From Trema orientale (Eukaryota > Streptophyta > Magnoliopsida > Rosales > Cannabaceae): a stretch of DNA of 64,000 nt. Below, in pieces: positions 10,663 to 22,367 of the stretch. The translations under genes and the position numbers were made by a program. Under the pieces are notes generated by a model that was not told where the DNA came from, searched no databases, and saw nothing but the letters and a program-made list of their open reading frames with translations. How positions within the stretch are numbered: the stretch's first letter is position 1; each line of letters starts with the position of its first letter. The stretch is taken from NCBI GenBank assembly GCA_002914845.1, contig JXTC01000429.1, forward strand, positions 113,584 to 177,583. Direction: 5' to 3'.

Positions 10663-13600
10663 CTAGATGTTTGTACCGATGCTGTCAAGCCATGAAACAA
10701 GCTGTTGGGTTGAAGGTCTGACTTTTGGAAACTCACTTAAGCAAAGGCAAGCAATCTCAAGGACCTGCAATAATTCCTTATCATGCTCCTTGTCACAAAT
10801 GAATGGATCAAACACCTCGCTTTCCCTTTTTTCCTTCTTCATCTGAAACACCCAAGAGATCAAATCTCGGCAACTTTTTGGCTTGCACATGTCCATGGGT
10901 CTCTTGCCAGTTAGAAGCTCCAAAAGAACAACTCCAAAACTATACACATCTCCTTTGTAAGTAGCAACAGAAGCTTGACCGTACTCAGGAGGAATGTAGC
11001 CTAATGTCCCAACAAGATCAGTTGTTACATGAGTATCGTAAGGGAGAATGAGCCTTGCAAGACCAAAATCAGCTAAATGCGCCTCAAAATTCTCATCTAA
11101 AAGGATGTTACTCGACTTTATATCTCGATGAAGGATATGGGGCTCACATGACTGGTGTAAGTAAGCCAGCCCTCTTGCAGCCCCTCGAGCGATTTGGAGC
11201 CTCGTCTCCCATTTGAGGAATGCTGGGCCATCAACCCTTTCATGTAACCAGTAATCTAAGCTACTGTTTTCCATGTATGAATATATTAGGAGCCTGTCAC
11301 TCTTAAACATGCAATACCCTTGAAGAAGGACAAGATTAGGATGCTGAGCTCTTGAGAGGGTTTCCACTTCGGCACGAAATTCTCTCTCCATCTGTCCGCA
11401 GTCGCCAGAGAGTCGTTTTATTGCAACCTTCTTACCATCAGGGAGGGTGGCCCTGTAAACCAAACCAAAACCCCCACACCCAATGATATTTGCTTGGTCA
11501 AAATTGTTGGTAGATTTTGAAAGGTCATCAACAGAGAGCTCTTTACAATTGTCCTTGTTCTGGAACAGGGTCACAAATCTTGAGCCCAATTCTTCCAAAT
11601 CTTTCTCATTGGTGCTACAGTCCTCTTTCTCTGGATCAATCTCTCCTGGATGATGCTTCCGCAACACAAATATGAACATGAGAGCAAGAAGTAATGCTGT
11701 CCCAAATACAATACCGATAGTGATTCCAACAACAACGCCTCTTTTTTTCCCTGATCCACTGGATGGCGGATGAGGAAGACCCTCACTTGATGGACATGGT
11801 GAAGCATGGTCCCCACAAAGATTATTTCCTTCGAAGCTTGAATTTGGGAAGGTTGGAAATTGGCCACCTACCGGGATCATCCCATGTAATTGATTGTTTG
11901 CAACATTAAACTTGGACAGAAAGCTGAGTCTTACCAAGGATGATGGTATTGTCCCTGAAAGCTTGTTGTGAGACAAATCCAGAGTCTCTAAGCTGCTCAT
12001 CCCTGCCAGACTACTAGGGATTGATCCAGTAAGATTGTTGAATCTCAACTCGAAAACGTGGAGCTTTCTCAGATTCCCAAACTCTGGCCAGATTGGTCCA
12101 CTTAGGTTATTGTAACTGAGGTCCAAGGTCGGTGGAAAGCTCCACACCTGATTATACTGCAATCCTCTCGCACTAACATTCCTCTTCATGAAAAATGGGA
12201 AATCTGGGGAGGGTTCCTCCAATGAGATCTGCCTATCAATGAGACTTGGTAATCGAGTAAGGCTTTCTGGGATCTCCCCGGTAAATGAGTTGTTTGATAA
12301 GTCCAAGTAAAAGAGGTCCTGAAAAGATCCTAACCAGGGAGGGATAGTTCCAACAAAGTGATTCCAGGACAAATCCAACAATTGCAACTGTTTGCTTGCA
12401 CTCAACCATTGTGGAACCAATCCTCTGAGTCTACAATTCGCAATAACGAGAATCTTCAGCTTTTCAAAATACAAAGTGGGATCAGCAGGTAACTCCTCAT
12501 CACGAAAGTTCAAGCTTAACACCAAAGTAGTAAGGTTCTTACACTGCTGCAAGATTCTGAGGGCAGAATAAAGATTGGAGTTGCTGGAATTTGAAAGAGA
12601 AAAGTAAGAGAGACTGTGAAAGTTCTTGAAACTTTCTGGTATTTCACCTGTGAAGTTATTCCGGGCAATGTTTATATTATTCAGATGTTGGCAAGATGGT
12701 AGGTTATCCGGTATAGCCCCGGTGAACCGATTAGTAGCTAAATCAAGAGAAGCCAAACTGACCATAGCCGTACAGTTAAGTCTAATTGGACCATCCAAGG
12801 AATTGTTTCTCACATTCAACAAAGTAAGACTGGGGGAATTTGACAAGGAAGGAGGTATATCACCAGTGAATTTATTTGAATGGGCTACAAAAAACCTTAG
12901 GTTCTTTAAGTTATGAAAGACATCCGGAATAGTTCCAGAAAACTCATTAGAGCAAATATCCAAACGAACAAGTTTAGTGAGGTTACCAATTCCTTTGCTC
13001 AGAGATCCAGAAAACTTGTTATCTTGAAGAATCAAGTCAGAAAGCTTTCGCAGCCGGAATATACCTTCAGATATACCAGTGAGATAATTCATCCCAACAC
13101 AGATGTGCTCTAAAGAACCACAATCGCCAAGTCCTGATGGAAGAACACCCGTGAAGAAGTTCGCAGCGAGCTTCAAAACCCGGAGTGAAGAAGAAGCATT
13201 ACAGACACCAGTCGGAAAAGAGCCGTTCAAAAAGTTTTGAGACATATCAAGGACTTGAATTGAAGGTAAATGGAAAGTATCCGGAACAGGACCATTAAAA
13301 TCATTAAAGCTCAAGTCCATAGCCTCTAAATTCGACAAATTGAACAGCGAAGACGGAACCGGACCTTTAAGAAAGTTACGAGAAAGATTGAGAGTTTTGA
13401 GCTGATCCAAAGAGCCCAAAGTCTCAGAAAGCTTACCCATTAGTCTCATGCCCTGAAGCTCCAACTTCACCACTCTCCCTTTATCAGAACCATCCTCAAA
13501 TCCCAGAGAAGATGAAGAATTACATTGGACTCCTGTCCATGTACAGCAATTGGAAGAAGAATTGGTTTCCCACCCAGGAATCGAAGTTTGGAGAACCGCC

Positions 13601-13731
13601 ATGAAAGCTTGTAAAGCTTTCAAATCATTTGGGTCGCATTTCAGGTTCTGATCGGGACTCTGAGCGTGAGCTCGGAAGAAGCAACACCCAATAACAATTA
13701 GAAGCAACACCCAGAAATCTTGAACACCCAT
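10663..13731 (-). CDS. PSKR1: Phytosulfokine receptor 1-type LRR receptor kinase
   Basis: This single-exon, 1022-residue protein matches PSKR1 (about 1010-1020 residues). A signal peptide covers about 1-23. An LRR N-cap with paired Cys (NCCTW) lies near 61-65. Leucine-rich repeats run from about 90 to 640. The island domain that binds the sulfated pentapeptide interrupts them at about 500-536, with the conserved SPDFPFFMKRN. A transmembrane helix is at about 665-691 and the kinase at about 745-1017. The kinase has the Gly loop GCGGFG (751-756), Lys772, HRD (868-870) and DFG (888-890), so it is an RD kinase with all key residues. The segment around DVYSFGVVLLELLTGKRPMD (928-947) is where a guanylate cyclase centre has been proposed in Arabidopsis PSKR1. 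It acts at the plasma membrane in growth and defence signalling, usually with a SERK co-receptor. The start at 13731 directly precedes the hydrophobic signal. PSKR2 is less likely given the island and juxtamembrane sequence. Confidence 0.95.
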   Translation of the reverse strand: MGVQDFWVLLLIVIGCCFFRAHAQSPDQNLKCDPNDLKALQAFMAVLQTSIPGWETNSSSNCCTWTGVQCNSSSSLGFEDGSDKGRVVKLELQGMRLMGKLSETLGSLDQLKTLNLSRNFLKGPVPSSLFNLSNLEAMDLSFNDFNGPVPDTFHLPSIQVLDMSQNFLNGSFPTGVCNASSSLRVLKLAANFFTGVLPSGLGDCGSLEHICVGMNYLTGISEGIFRLRKLSDLILQDNKFSGSLSKGIGNLTKLVRLDICSNEFSGTIPDVFHNLKNLRFFVAHSNKFTGDIPPSLSNSPSLTLLNVRNNSLDGPIRLNCTAMVSLASLDLATNRFTGAIPDNLPSCQHLNNINIARNNFTGEIPESFKNFHSLSYFSLSNSSNSNLYSALRILQQCKNLTTLVLSLNFRDEELPADPTLYFEKLKILVIANCRLRGLVPQWLSASKQLQLLDLSWNHFVGTIPPWLGSFQDLFYLDLSNNSFTGEIPESLTRLPSLIDRQISLEEPSPDFPFFMKRNVSARGLQYNQVWSFPPTLDLSYNNLSGPIWPEFGNLRKLHVFELRFNNLTGSIPSSLAGMSSLETLDLSHNKLSGTIPSSLVRLSFLSKFNVANNQLHGMIPVGGQFPTFPNSSFEGNNLCGDHASPCPSSEGLPHPPSSGSGKKRGVVVGITIGIVFGTALLLALMFIFVLRKHHPGEIDPEKEDCSTNEKDLEELGSRFVTLFQNKDNCKELSVDDLSKSTNNFDQANIIGCGGFGLVYRATLPDGKKVAIKRLSGDCGQMEREFRAEVETLSRAQHPNLVLLQGYCMFKSDRLLIYSYMENSSLDYWLHERVDGPAFLKWETRLQIARGAARGLAYLHQSCEPHILHRDIKSSNILLDENFEAHLADFGLARLILPYDTHVTTDLVGTLGYIPPEYGQASVATYKGDVYSFGVVLLELLTGKRPMDMCKPKSCRDLISWVFQMKKEKRESEVFDPFICDKEHDKELLQVLEIACLCLSEFPKVRPSTQQLVSWLDSIGTNI

Positions 13732-14300
13732 TTGAGAGAATCACACGCAGATGGGAGAGAAAGAGAAAGAAAAAAAAAAAAAACACAAGTGGTTTAATCA
13801 AGTAGAGTCCAGCATTCTGCAGATTAAGAACCAAGGCCAAAGAAAAACATGTATAAGATAAAAAAGGCCAAAACCCCAGAAAGAGAATGGAAGGAAAAAG
13901 CTAAAACGAAATCAAAATGATAGTGTTTTTTTTTTTATGTGAAAGAATAAGAATATAAGAGAGAAAAAGAAAAAGACGAACCTCTCAGAAAGGGAAATGG
14001 CGGATAGAGATAGCTAGAGAGAGAGAGTGTGTGAGGGTCTTAGAGAGAGAAATGTAATGCTTTGACTTCAACACGGTTGTAGGTTTTGTGGGTATGAATG
14101 AAAGAATGAAACGAAGCGGCTCTTCCTTCAGTTCCAGAAGAGAGAGAAAGTGTAGAGAGAGAGAACAGAGAGGAAGAAAAAAGAAGGTTATATAACTGTG
14201 TTCCAAAAAAAAAAAAAGAACAACAAGAATAGTTACTGGTTATAACAGGTGAAGAGGGAGAAATGATATAAAAGGAGTGACCGGGAGAAGTGTCACGTGA
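13732..14300 (-). promoter_or_regulatory. PSKR1 promoter and spliced 5' leader (predicted)
   Basis: A TATA-like TTATATAA lies near 14188-14195, and a palindromic CACGTG G-box at 14294-14299. Between the TATA and the start codon the transcribed strand is strongly CT-rich. A likely leader intron has its donor after 13982 (CTGAGAG then GTTCGT) and its acceptor before 13816 (TTCTTAATCTGCAG). The leader exon at 13732-13816 contains a five-codon upstream ORF starting at 13815. Splice sites and transcription start are predictions. Confidence 0.45.
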
Positions 14301-14350
14301 TGACCGGTGATAGGCGGTGAGGGGGTTTTGGTAAAGTTGGATGAGACTGT

Positions 14351-14382
14351 GGGAAGAAGAAGAAGAAGAAGAAGAAGAAGAC
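14351..14382. repeat. (GAA)n microsatellite upstream of PSKR1
   Basis: An uninterrupted run of about ten GAA units lies about 60 bp beyond the G-box. Confidence 0.9.
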
Positions 14383-14399
14383 AATGAGCAGAGCAATGG

Positions 14400-14934
14400 G
14401 ATTCAAAAGTCAAAGGGTGGGTGGCGACACGTACACGGAGTTTCCTCCCTTGGCTGCCTCTTTATTCCACTTTTCTTCCTTTTTTTTTCCATTTTTAATT
14501 ATTTTTTTCTTTTTATATAAAATTTTCTTGTTTCTAATTTCTTCTTGTCGTTATTTGTTCAATATGAGATTCAATTCGAACCTTTTCAAAATTTCACATA
14601 CTTTATTAACTCAACCATTTAAATATTTTTCTTTTCATCAGAGCCCAAAAAAAAAAAAAACCATTTGAATATTTTATTTGTTTATGGTTCACTAAACATG
14701 CAATAAATAGAATTTGTTTGTTTTTTGTTGGTTTCAAAAACTGTTTCCAAATTTTTGTTTAGTCATTAAAAATATGTACCATCTACATCTAATAGAAGTA
14801 GTGTACTAAACCTTTTTCGGGGAAAAAAAAAGGTAGTAGTGTACTAAACATTCCATAACCATTTTCTGTAAATAAAGAAAAATAAATAAACTGACCAAAT
14901 TATGTTAGAGACTAAAGCTGTATACATATTAAAA
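14400..14934. other. AT-rich intergenic stretch
   Basis: Poly-T and poly-A tracts with no recognisable gene or repeat boundary. The CACGTACACGG near 14428 contains ACGT cores but is not otherwise supported as a regulatory site. Confidence 0.5.
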
Positions 14935-15406
14935 AGAGTTTTTGACATGATTAGTCCCTGAATTTTTCGATGATTTGTAATGTATTCCCTGAATTTTTTT
15001 TTTTTGGCAATTAAGACCCTGAATTTAGAATTTTTGGCAATGTATCCCCTGAACTTTTTTTTTTGGCAATTAGGACCCTGAATTTAGAGTTTTTGGCATG
15101 ATTAGTCCTTGAATTTTTCGTTGATTTGCAATTTATTTTTTTATTGTTTAAAAATTTGAATATAACTCAGGGGATATATTGCAAATCAGTGAAAAATTCA
15201 AGGACTAATCATGCCAAAAACTCTAAATTCAGGGTCCTAATTGCCAAAAAAAAAATTTCAGGGGATACCTTGCAAATCTACGAAAAATTCAGGGGCTAAT
15301 CATGCCAAAAATTATAAATTCAGGGTCCTAATTGCCAAAAAAAAAATTCAGGGGATACATTGCAAATCATCGAAAAATTCAGGGACTAATCATGCTAAAA
15401 ACCCTA
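14935..15406. mobile_element. Foldback element with repeated units in each arm
   Basis: The left arm (14935-15140) carries units such as CATGATTAGTCCCTGAATTT and TTTTGGCAATTAGGACCCTG. The right arm (15160-15406) carries their complements, such as AAATTCAGGGACTAATCATG and CAGGGTCCTAATTGCCAAAA. Each arm holds two to three copies of the unit, so the whole can fold into a long hairpin around a loop near 15140-15160. No coding sequence is present. Such foldback repeats are common in eudicots. Confidence 0.8.
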
Positions 15407-16505
15407 TTAAAAACCAAGGAACTAATATCAATAATATTAAGTTTAGGAGCTAAGACGTAATTTTTTGCATAATTAATGGAGCAATATAATATTGATCAGT
15501 ACTTTTACATGCTAGGCTATGACCTAAAATTAACGTGTATATGTTTTTCATTTTGCAACATTTTGCCACCAGTAGTGGTAAAGAAACATTACTTGCCATT
15601 TAATACAAGTATGGCTCTTTTTGCTATTTAATGATTATCCATTTACTAATTTCTTGTCTAGTTCATTTGCAACTTTCAAGGAAAAAGAAAAAAGAAAAAA
15701 AAAAGTTGTGTGTGGATACTGGACTGTCTACTTCTGAGACTGACTGAGCGGTTTGTCTTCTTTGGAGGAAAGGATTATAATATTATATAGATCCCCTCAT
15801 ATTTTGGATCAAAAACATTGAAATGCTCTTCTTGCCCCTTTATTTTTCTTACTTTCTAAGTTACTATAATTAATTTTGGTGTTTTCCGGATTACCTTTTC
15901 GTTTGTCTCTAGTTTTTTTTTTTTTTTTTTGAAAGGGTTTGTCTCTAGTTTTACAAATACCTTCTACGTTACTCAATTAGTGTCTCAACTAGAGAACTTT
16001 GTACTTCTCTTGTTAACATTTCATTAATTGTCTGATCAGAAATTTGTAACGAAATTTCTAAAGCATATTTTCATCCATTTGATGTTTTATTCCCTCTCCA
16101 CCTAATTAATCTTTTGATATATCATTCCATTTAAGCAGTTACAAAATTAATAGAAAATAAATAAATAAAACTAAACTTACTCGTTCAATACTTTCTGTTT
16201 TTAAGCTAATATATCAATAATCGAATGGAAAGACGTAAAAAGATAGACAAACTAAACAAATGTTTTGTGTCACATATTTTGTAACAATAAATGCTAAAGG
16301 GCACGCACTAATAGAGGTGAGCCCAATATCTTAAAATTTGCACCTAGCCTCATATTTTAATTAGTTTGGAATCTTAATCACCACGGGTATCCTTTAACAC
16401 GACTTTGTAACTTATGACTTCCAATTAAGCACTTCTTTTACTCCAGTATATAATTGAGCCAACAACATTTTGTAGCAAAAAAAAAATTAATATCATGGAT
16501 TAAAC
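15407..16505. other. AT-rich intergenic sequence
   Basis: No gene is recognised. There are poly-A and poly-T tracts near 15680 and 15912-15930 and nothing else of note. Confidence 0.5.
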
Positions 16506-18446
16506 TGTTGGAATTTAAAAATAATTTTCGCAGCGGAAGATTGGCCCAGAAATATTCAAAAATTTTCTCAAAACAATTGACTATATGAGTGCATAGTATT
16601 AATTTATAGCAAATAGGAACACACAAAGAGAATAGATCTAATACCTCTTGTAGCTTATCAGCGGATCCTAGCTTTATTGTCTTCTAAACCACGATCTTCC
16701 AATCCAAGCCTCAAGCACAACTGGATGAACGTGTGAGCGTTGCGTACAATTTCTTAAACTCACACTTTAGGCACTTGCAATTTTCTCAACACATGAGATT
16801 GCAAGAGTTTTTGTTCTACAGAGAATAGGAAGACACTCTTCTTTTTCTCTCTAGTTTATGGAGGCTCTGTAGAAAATAATACGTAGTGTATCTATTATCT
16901 GCTAGGGTTTTCTTTATGTATATATATATATATATATTTATTTATTAAACTATTTAATAAATAAATTATTAATCAAATTAATATATATATATATATAATA
17001 TAAATAAAACGTAACCTTTCTTTTTTTTTTAACTTATACTTATATATATATATATATATATATATAACTTAAAACAAAAAACGTAACCAAAAAAGAAACG
17101 TGAACTTTTGTTTTATAAAGAAAACGTTATATATATATATATAACTAATTAATCTAATTAATTAATATATATATATATATATATATCTATAAATTAGCAG
17201 ATAACTCTTTCAAAGAGAAGTGTTTCACTTTTAGTCAGTTTCCCAATTTTTATTTATCTAATTATCTGATAATTAGATATTTTTAAATTCAAAATTTAAA
17301 CAAATTAGGAAACTTATCCCTCCATAAATTTAAATTAATTAATTCAAAATTAATTAATTAATTAATTAATAACAATTATTAATTACATAAAGATAAACTA
17401 TTTATCTAGACAAAGTGTGCAGTAATAGAAATAATGTAATATCCAGTACAGTGTTTGTAAGAAGTGGAATTGGGGACCTATGGACCTGTAATTCAAGCTC
17501 CAATAAATTATGACAATTAATTAAACTCTTTAATTAATTTGTCTAAATTATTAATTCCAGTATTACTCCACTAAAAATCTGGAATTGCACTCTTGAAGTT
17601 ACAGAATTAATTTACTCAGAAAACAGCGAGCAGTCCATCGATTTAATCATTACATGCAGTTCAATCCTCCATAGACAATTCATAATTGGAGCTAGGTCAG
17701 GTTCCGTTTACCTCTCCAATTACATCTTTATCCTTGTGTACCGTTGATTCTCTAATAAACAATTAATTTATAAATCTATTATAAATTGAGTACTCAAACT
17801 GTTCAAGTCCTGAATCAATACACAAGGGAATCATCTTTCTAGCTTCCCGATAGAAGGAATGGATTCCATATCTGTAAGTTACATTCTCAGCTACTCATCT
17901 CATCATGCTCCCAAGATACAAGTATTTCGGTCTGTTTAAAAACAAACCTTTAACAAGCATGTCAAAGAACATAATGTTATAAATAGGAGTCTATAACTAC
18001 TCAGGATTAAGATTGATCTACATATGATCATCTAGTGACATTATTTGAACTCTCAACAGTTAACGGAATTTATGTGAGATTCAAATCATGTCTGGTCCAG
18101 TCCTATATAATCGAATTATATAAAGTACCTCCATTGTAATATCAACACATCAATAGTCCGGATAAGAAAATTACATTCTCAATATTAATGGACCGTACTA
18201 ATAATATTTAATTAAAGATCCCAAATTTTAATTAATTATTACGGACTATATTTAGTTTATTATCCATAAATTTAATCCTCATGTATGTAACACTTATATA
18301 CTAAATTTGTGGTTACATAAATAAACTAGGGATTTTCTGATATTTAAAGACATACCAATTATGTACAAATTCAAATAGAAAAATGTCATTTTATTAATTC
18401 AGCAAATATCCAAAATATACATGCTTTTAGGGCATAAACCCTAACA
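16506..18446 (-). mobile_element. Solo LTR, Copia-like, 1941 bp
   Basis: The element is bounded by TGTTGGAATTT (16506) and ...ACCCTAACA (18446), that is TG...CA on either strand, and is flanked on both sides by TAAAC (16501-16505 and 18447-18451), a perfect 5-bp target duplication. On the minus strand it opens with TGTTAGGGTTTATGCCCTAA and ends near TTCCGCTGCGAAAATTATTT, a style seen in long-LTR Copia elements. No internal coding region, primer site or second LTR is present, so it is a solo LTR left by recombination. Several (AT)n runs at 16917-17190 lie inside it. Confidence 0.88.
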
Positions 18447-19368
18447 TAAACGCCCTAATCATTTACTTCTCAGACCAATTAAAATAAAAATTAAATACGC
18501 ACCCACAAGATTTATAGTGAATCATCTAGTGCAAGAGAGTTACATACATCTACTTTTTAGTCGTTGCACATCTTTATTGTGATGAAGGATAAAGAATACA
18601 TAAAAGATCTCACGTTATTCGTTACTCATATTTAATAACTCTCTCTATAATCTTATTTACCCTAATTTGGCCCACTAATATCCTTTTTATACTAGGAAAG
18701 CTAGGACAACCAAAATATATACATGTACAAAATCTCAAAAACACCCCTTACTAAGGCTTGCCACATCCTTCAAACCCTCATTTTAACATTACTACAAAGG
18801 TCGATCCGTATATTAAACACTCTAGTATTCTGTCATAATAGTTTTCGTTAATGTGATTAAATTTCACACATAAAACAATGTCATACATGATTAAGGTAGA
18901 AAATGTGTCACATTGTAACATATTGTTGCTAAACTTTCTTCCTTATGGGAATATATGTTCAATGTTTAAAGAAAATAGTATACATGACTAAGGCAAGTAT
19001 GTGTCATATAAATTTATTTCCTTCCAACTTATTCCCCACTACAAGGGGTCATGTGGCCTTGCACATAAAACTTTGGTGGTAAAAAAAATCAAAGAATTAC
19101 GAGAATTCATCGATCATTAGGAATTTAGGTGTTACTAAATGGGTAAAATGGAAATTTATGTGCTTCAAAGAAAGAGTAGAAAAGAATTATGACTAGTGAT
19201 ACACTTGTGAAAGACTAGAAATCGTAAGTAATAATTTTTGTTCTCTTTTAAACATTTCACCTTGCACATATTGAGCTACCTCATTTTAGTAGATACTAAT
19301 TAAAAGCATGTGTTGTGTACCTGCATCGTTGGCAGAATGATATATATATATGTAGACACACACACATA
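18447..19368. other. Intergenic sequence without recognised features
   Basis: AT-rich, with no coding signal. A short (TA)n/(CA)n run near 19340-19367 abuts the next element. Confidence 0.5.
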
Positions 19369-20201
19369 GGGTTATTATTTTCAGGGAAAAAAAATTGGAT
19401 TTTTTATTTTAGCAAAAAACAAAATCTTGGGTTTTTTTTTATATCAAATAAAATTATGAATTTTTTTTTCATTCGAGAAATAAAAATTTGGGTTTCTGAT
19501 TATATCAAATAAAACGTTGATACTTTTAAACCCAATTAGATCCAAAACAACCATTTGATCAAAATTTGGTAGGCAAAAAGAATAACATAACCAAGAAACG
19601 ACTTAATTTCTTATTTTTTTTTTATACTTTTGAACCTTTTTTTTTTTTGTTCAACTATGCCAACTTTATTGATATAGAACGACATCGGTTTTGTCTTAAT
19701 AAGGACGTTTGGCAATAAGAATAGCCTGATATGTAGTGCATGACATTGTATAGTAAGGATAAATGCGACATCTAATTTATTTCGCAAGCTAATTTTTTAC
19801 CAAATCATTGATTTAGGCCTAATTTAATTGGATGATTTTTTTTAATTGTAATTTAATTGGATTTTATAATCCAAAAATTTTATTTGATATAACTAGAAAT
19901 TCAAGATTTTTTTAGGGGATGGCTACGGTAGGGGCGTCCCTACGTAGGGTCATGCCTTAATTATCGTTGGATGGGAATCTGTGGAGAATAACGGGAATCT
20001 GTGGAGAATTTATTTATATACAGATTCTCATCCAACGGTGAATAAACAGGGCCCTACGTAGGGGCGCCCCTACTGTAGACGCGCCCTTTTTTTTAAACTA
20101 AAATTAGAGAAGGTTAGGGTTTTTTTTTCACCACCAGAAACGCATGTTTTTTTTTTTCCAAAACTAAATAACTCAAGGTTTTTTTTTTTTAATAATAACC
20201 C
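19369..20201. mobile_element. Candidate TIR element with GGGTTATTATT ends
   Basis: GGGTTATTATTT at 19369-19380 is mirrored by AATAATAACCC at 20191-20201. Flanks are ATA on the left and TAT on the right, so a TA target site is possible. Sub-terminal A/T-runs are also mirrored in style. There is no transposase. One palindromic MITE (19915-20086) is nested inside. Confidence 0.4.
19915..20086. mobile_element. Palindromic MITE, copy 1
   Basis: Inverted ends TACGGTAGGGGCGTCCCTACG and CGTAGGGGCGCCCCTACTGTA (bases near 19926-19947 and 20056-20076) enclose mirrored inner motifs CGTTGGATGGGAATCTGT and ACAGATTCTCATCCAACGG. Each arm contains CCTACGTAGG. This copy has a 20-bp internal tandem duplication at 19973-20009. 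It is unusually GC-rich against its surroundings. Confidence 0.8.
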
Positions 20202-20264
20202 TATATATAATGTACAAAGGGGAAAAAATAGAACAGACAACAATTTTTTTTCAAAAAGATTATT

Positions 20265-20416
20265 GGGGATGGCTACGGTAGGGGCGTCCCTACGTAGGGT
20301 CATGCCTTAATTATCGTTGGATGGGAATCTGTAGAGAATCTATTTATATACAGATTATCATCCAACGGTGAATAGACAGGGCCCTACGTAAGGGCGCCCC
20401 TACTGTAGACGCGCCC
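20265..20416. mobile_element. Palindromic MITE, copy 2 (152 bp)
   Basis: Nearly identical to the copy 178 bp to its left but without the 20-bp internal duplication. It is flanked by TTATT on both sides (20260-20264 and 20417-20421), a possible 5-bp target duplication. The superfamily is not clear from the ends. Confidence 0.8.
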
Positions 20417-22367
20417 TTATTTATTTGACTGTACGACCAAAAATAATCTTCGTCCAATGCGTGCCTTTTGACGAAGTCGAAAGCTTCAACCCCTTTTATA
20501 TAAAGTAGGGATAATTAAGTAACTGAATCATGCGCGCATTTCAACTTTTCGTTCAATTTATGTCTTGCATTATCGATTCATATATTGTATCTCGCTCTTT
20601 TTCATATTGCATTTTATCAATATTTTTCTTAAATTTAAGATTTGTTACTCATTCATAGTCTTTTTTTCGTAAGCTAATTTTACCAAAATTCATATATTGC
20701 ATACCGCTCTTTAATATTGCATTCTATAGACTATAGTGCAAGACATAGGTAGACAACTCCCTTTTCTCTCGACTCACCTTTTTTTTCTTCTTCCTCCTTG
20801 CTTTATTCTATCCTCAAATCCAGAAAAATACCTTGGTAAACTCACTAGTCATAATTGGTATTTGACCCAATATATTTGTGAATTTTTCACGGAAAAAACA
20901 ATGTTGATGATATCATAATGCGATATTTATATTGAATTTTAAACTCAAAGTGTAAGCTATAAATATGTATTTATCCTTAATTAGATAAATATAATAAAAT
21001 ATTAAGCGACCAATCTTTTTGAAAAAAAAAAAGAACAAGAAAAGACAAATTAGTAATTTTCAAAATGTTGAAGTTCCAACCGGCTGTTTTACGTAATAAG
21101 AGATGCATTAGAAAGTATTATTACATCCATCGTGTGATCTGGCGTTTATTTATTCTCTTTCCTTCGTTTATGAGTTGTTATATTCACTTGTTACCCAGTT
21201 TGAGGAATATTTCGATTCCCATCAAAACCTTTGTAAAAGGGATTAGTCCTTACATAATTTAATTAAGTCGTCCACATATATCTTTCTTTCCACTAATTGA
21301 AAGTTGACAAAGAAATTGACATATTAAACTATTCGATGGCTAAAATTTTTTGAGACGTGTCTCTTGTATTATGTTATAAAATTTGATTAATTATTTACCA
21401 AACTGATGGGTACTCTCAAATATATTTATAAATATAGTTTCAATAAGTCAAGAAAATAAACCCAAAAAGACTTTAGAACCCAAAAGAGAGAAAATGAGAA
21501 AGGAAATTGCAAAACTATTTATGTTTTTTTATGTGAACGTCTGTAAAATAAGGCCGATAAGAGCAACTTGATTGTTGAATTTGGGGTTCCCTTTTGAAAC
21601 CACTATTCCTATTTCAAGTAGGTGTTTAGATTGTTGCAAATATTGAATATGTCATTTATTATTTTGTTTTCTATTGACTTTTTGGTAAATAACTCGATAG
21701 TTTTGGTTGAATATGTGGACCAGAAAAATGTTGAAATCTAGAGAACTCTAAAGTCAACTATGAATCCACAGTTCAAACAAATCAGGCTAATCCCTGTTCA
21801 TTTCTCCTAGCAAAAATGCATTCTATATATAACAAGAGGTCCTTGCGATCTGTTCCTTCATTTATTTATTTATTTATTTATTTTTAAGAGGCCTTCAAAT
21901 CTAACTCACCTTTGAATATTCATAATCGCTGTCCTTGTCACTAATTGACAAAAAACAATAGAAGTTTGCAAAGGCAAGGCCAAGGAAATACTTCTTTATT
22001 GTATACGCAGTTGTCTTTGTCCTTGATGCTTATATAGTTATGATTATAAGCAAGAATAATTTAATTGATAATCTCCTCAAATATTGATTTAGAAAGAAGG
22101 AAATATTGCATTTGCATGGATGAGGTTTCTGTACATGCACCAAAAGAGGGGAAAAAAAAAGGCTCATTTTTTCAAATATATGCAAATCTTGAATCCATTT
22201 TGATTTTCTTTTTTATTCTATTTTGCATTAGGTTTATTCTATATATTTAAATTGACTATTTTAACCTTAAATGAGGGTCAAATGAGGTCTTGTTTATATC
22301 AAAATTTTAAACAAATGGGTATCCTAAGAGAAACGCAATTTTGAAGAGTAATTATGTGGCACTTTTA
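20417..22367. other. AT-rich intergenic sequence
   Basis: No gene is recognised. There is a short local duplication around TTCATATATTG...CGCTCTTT (20577-20617 and 20689-20731) and a (TTTA)n run near 21860-21882. Confidence 0.5.

Noticed and set aside
12626-13113. Plus-strand open frames opposite the PSKR1 ectodomain
   Set aside because: They are shadows of the receptor coding strand, which is fully explained by an intact 1022-residue protein.
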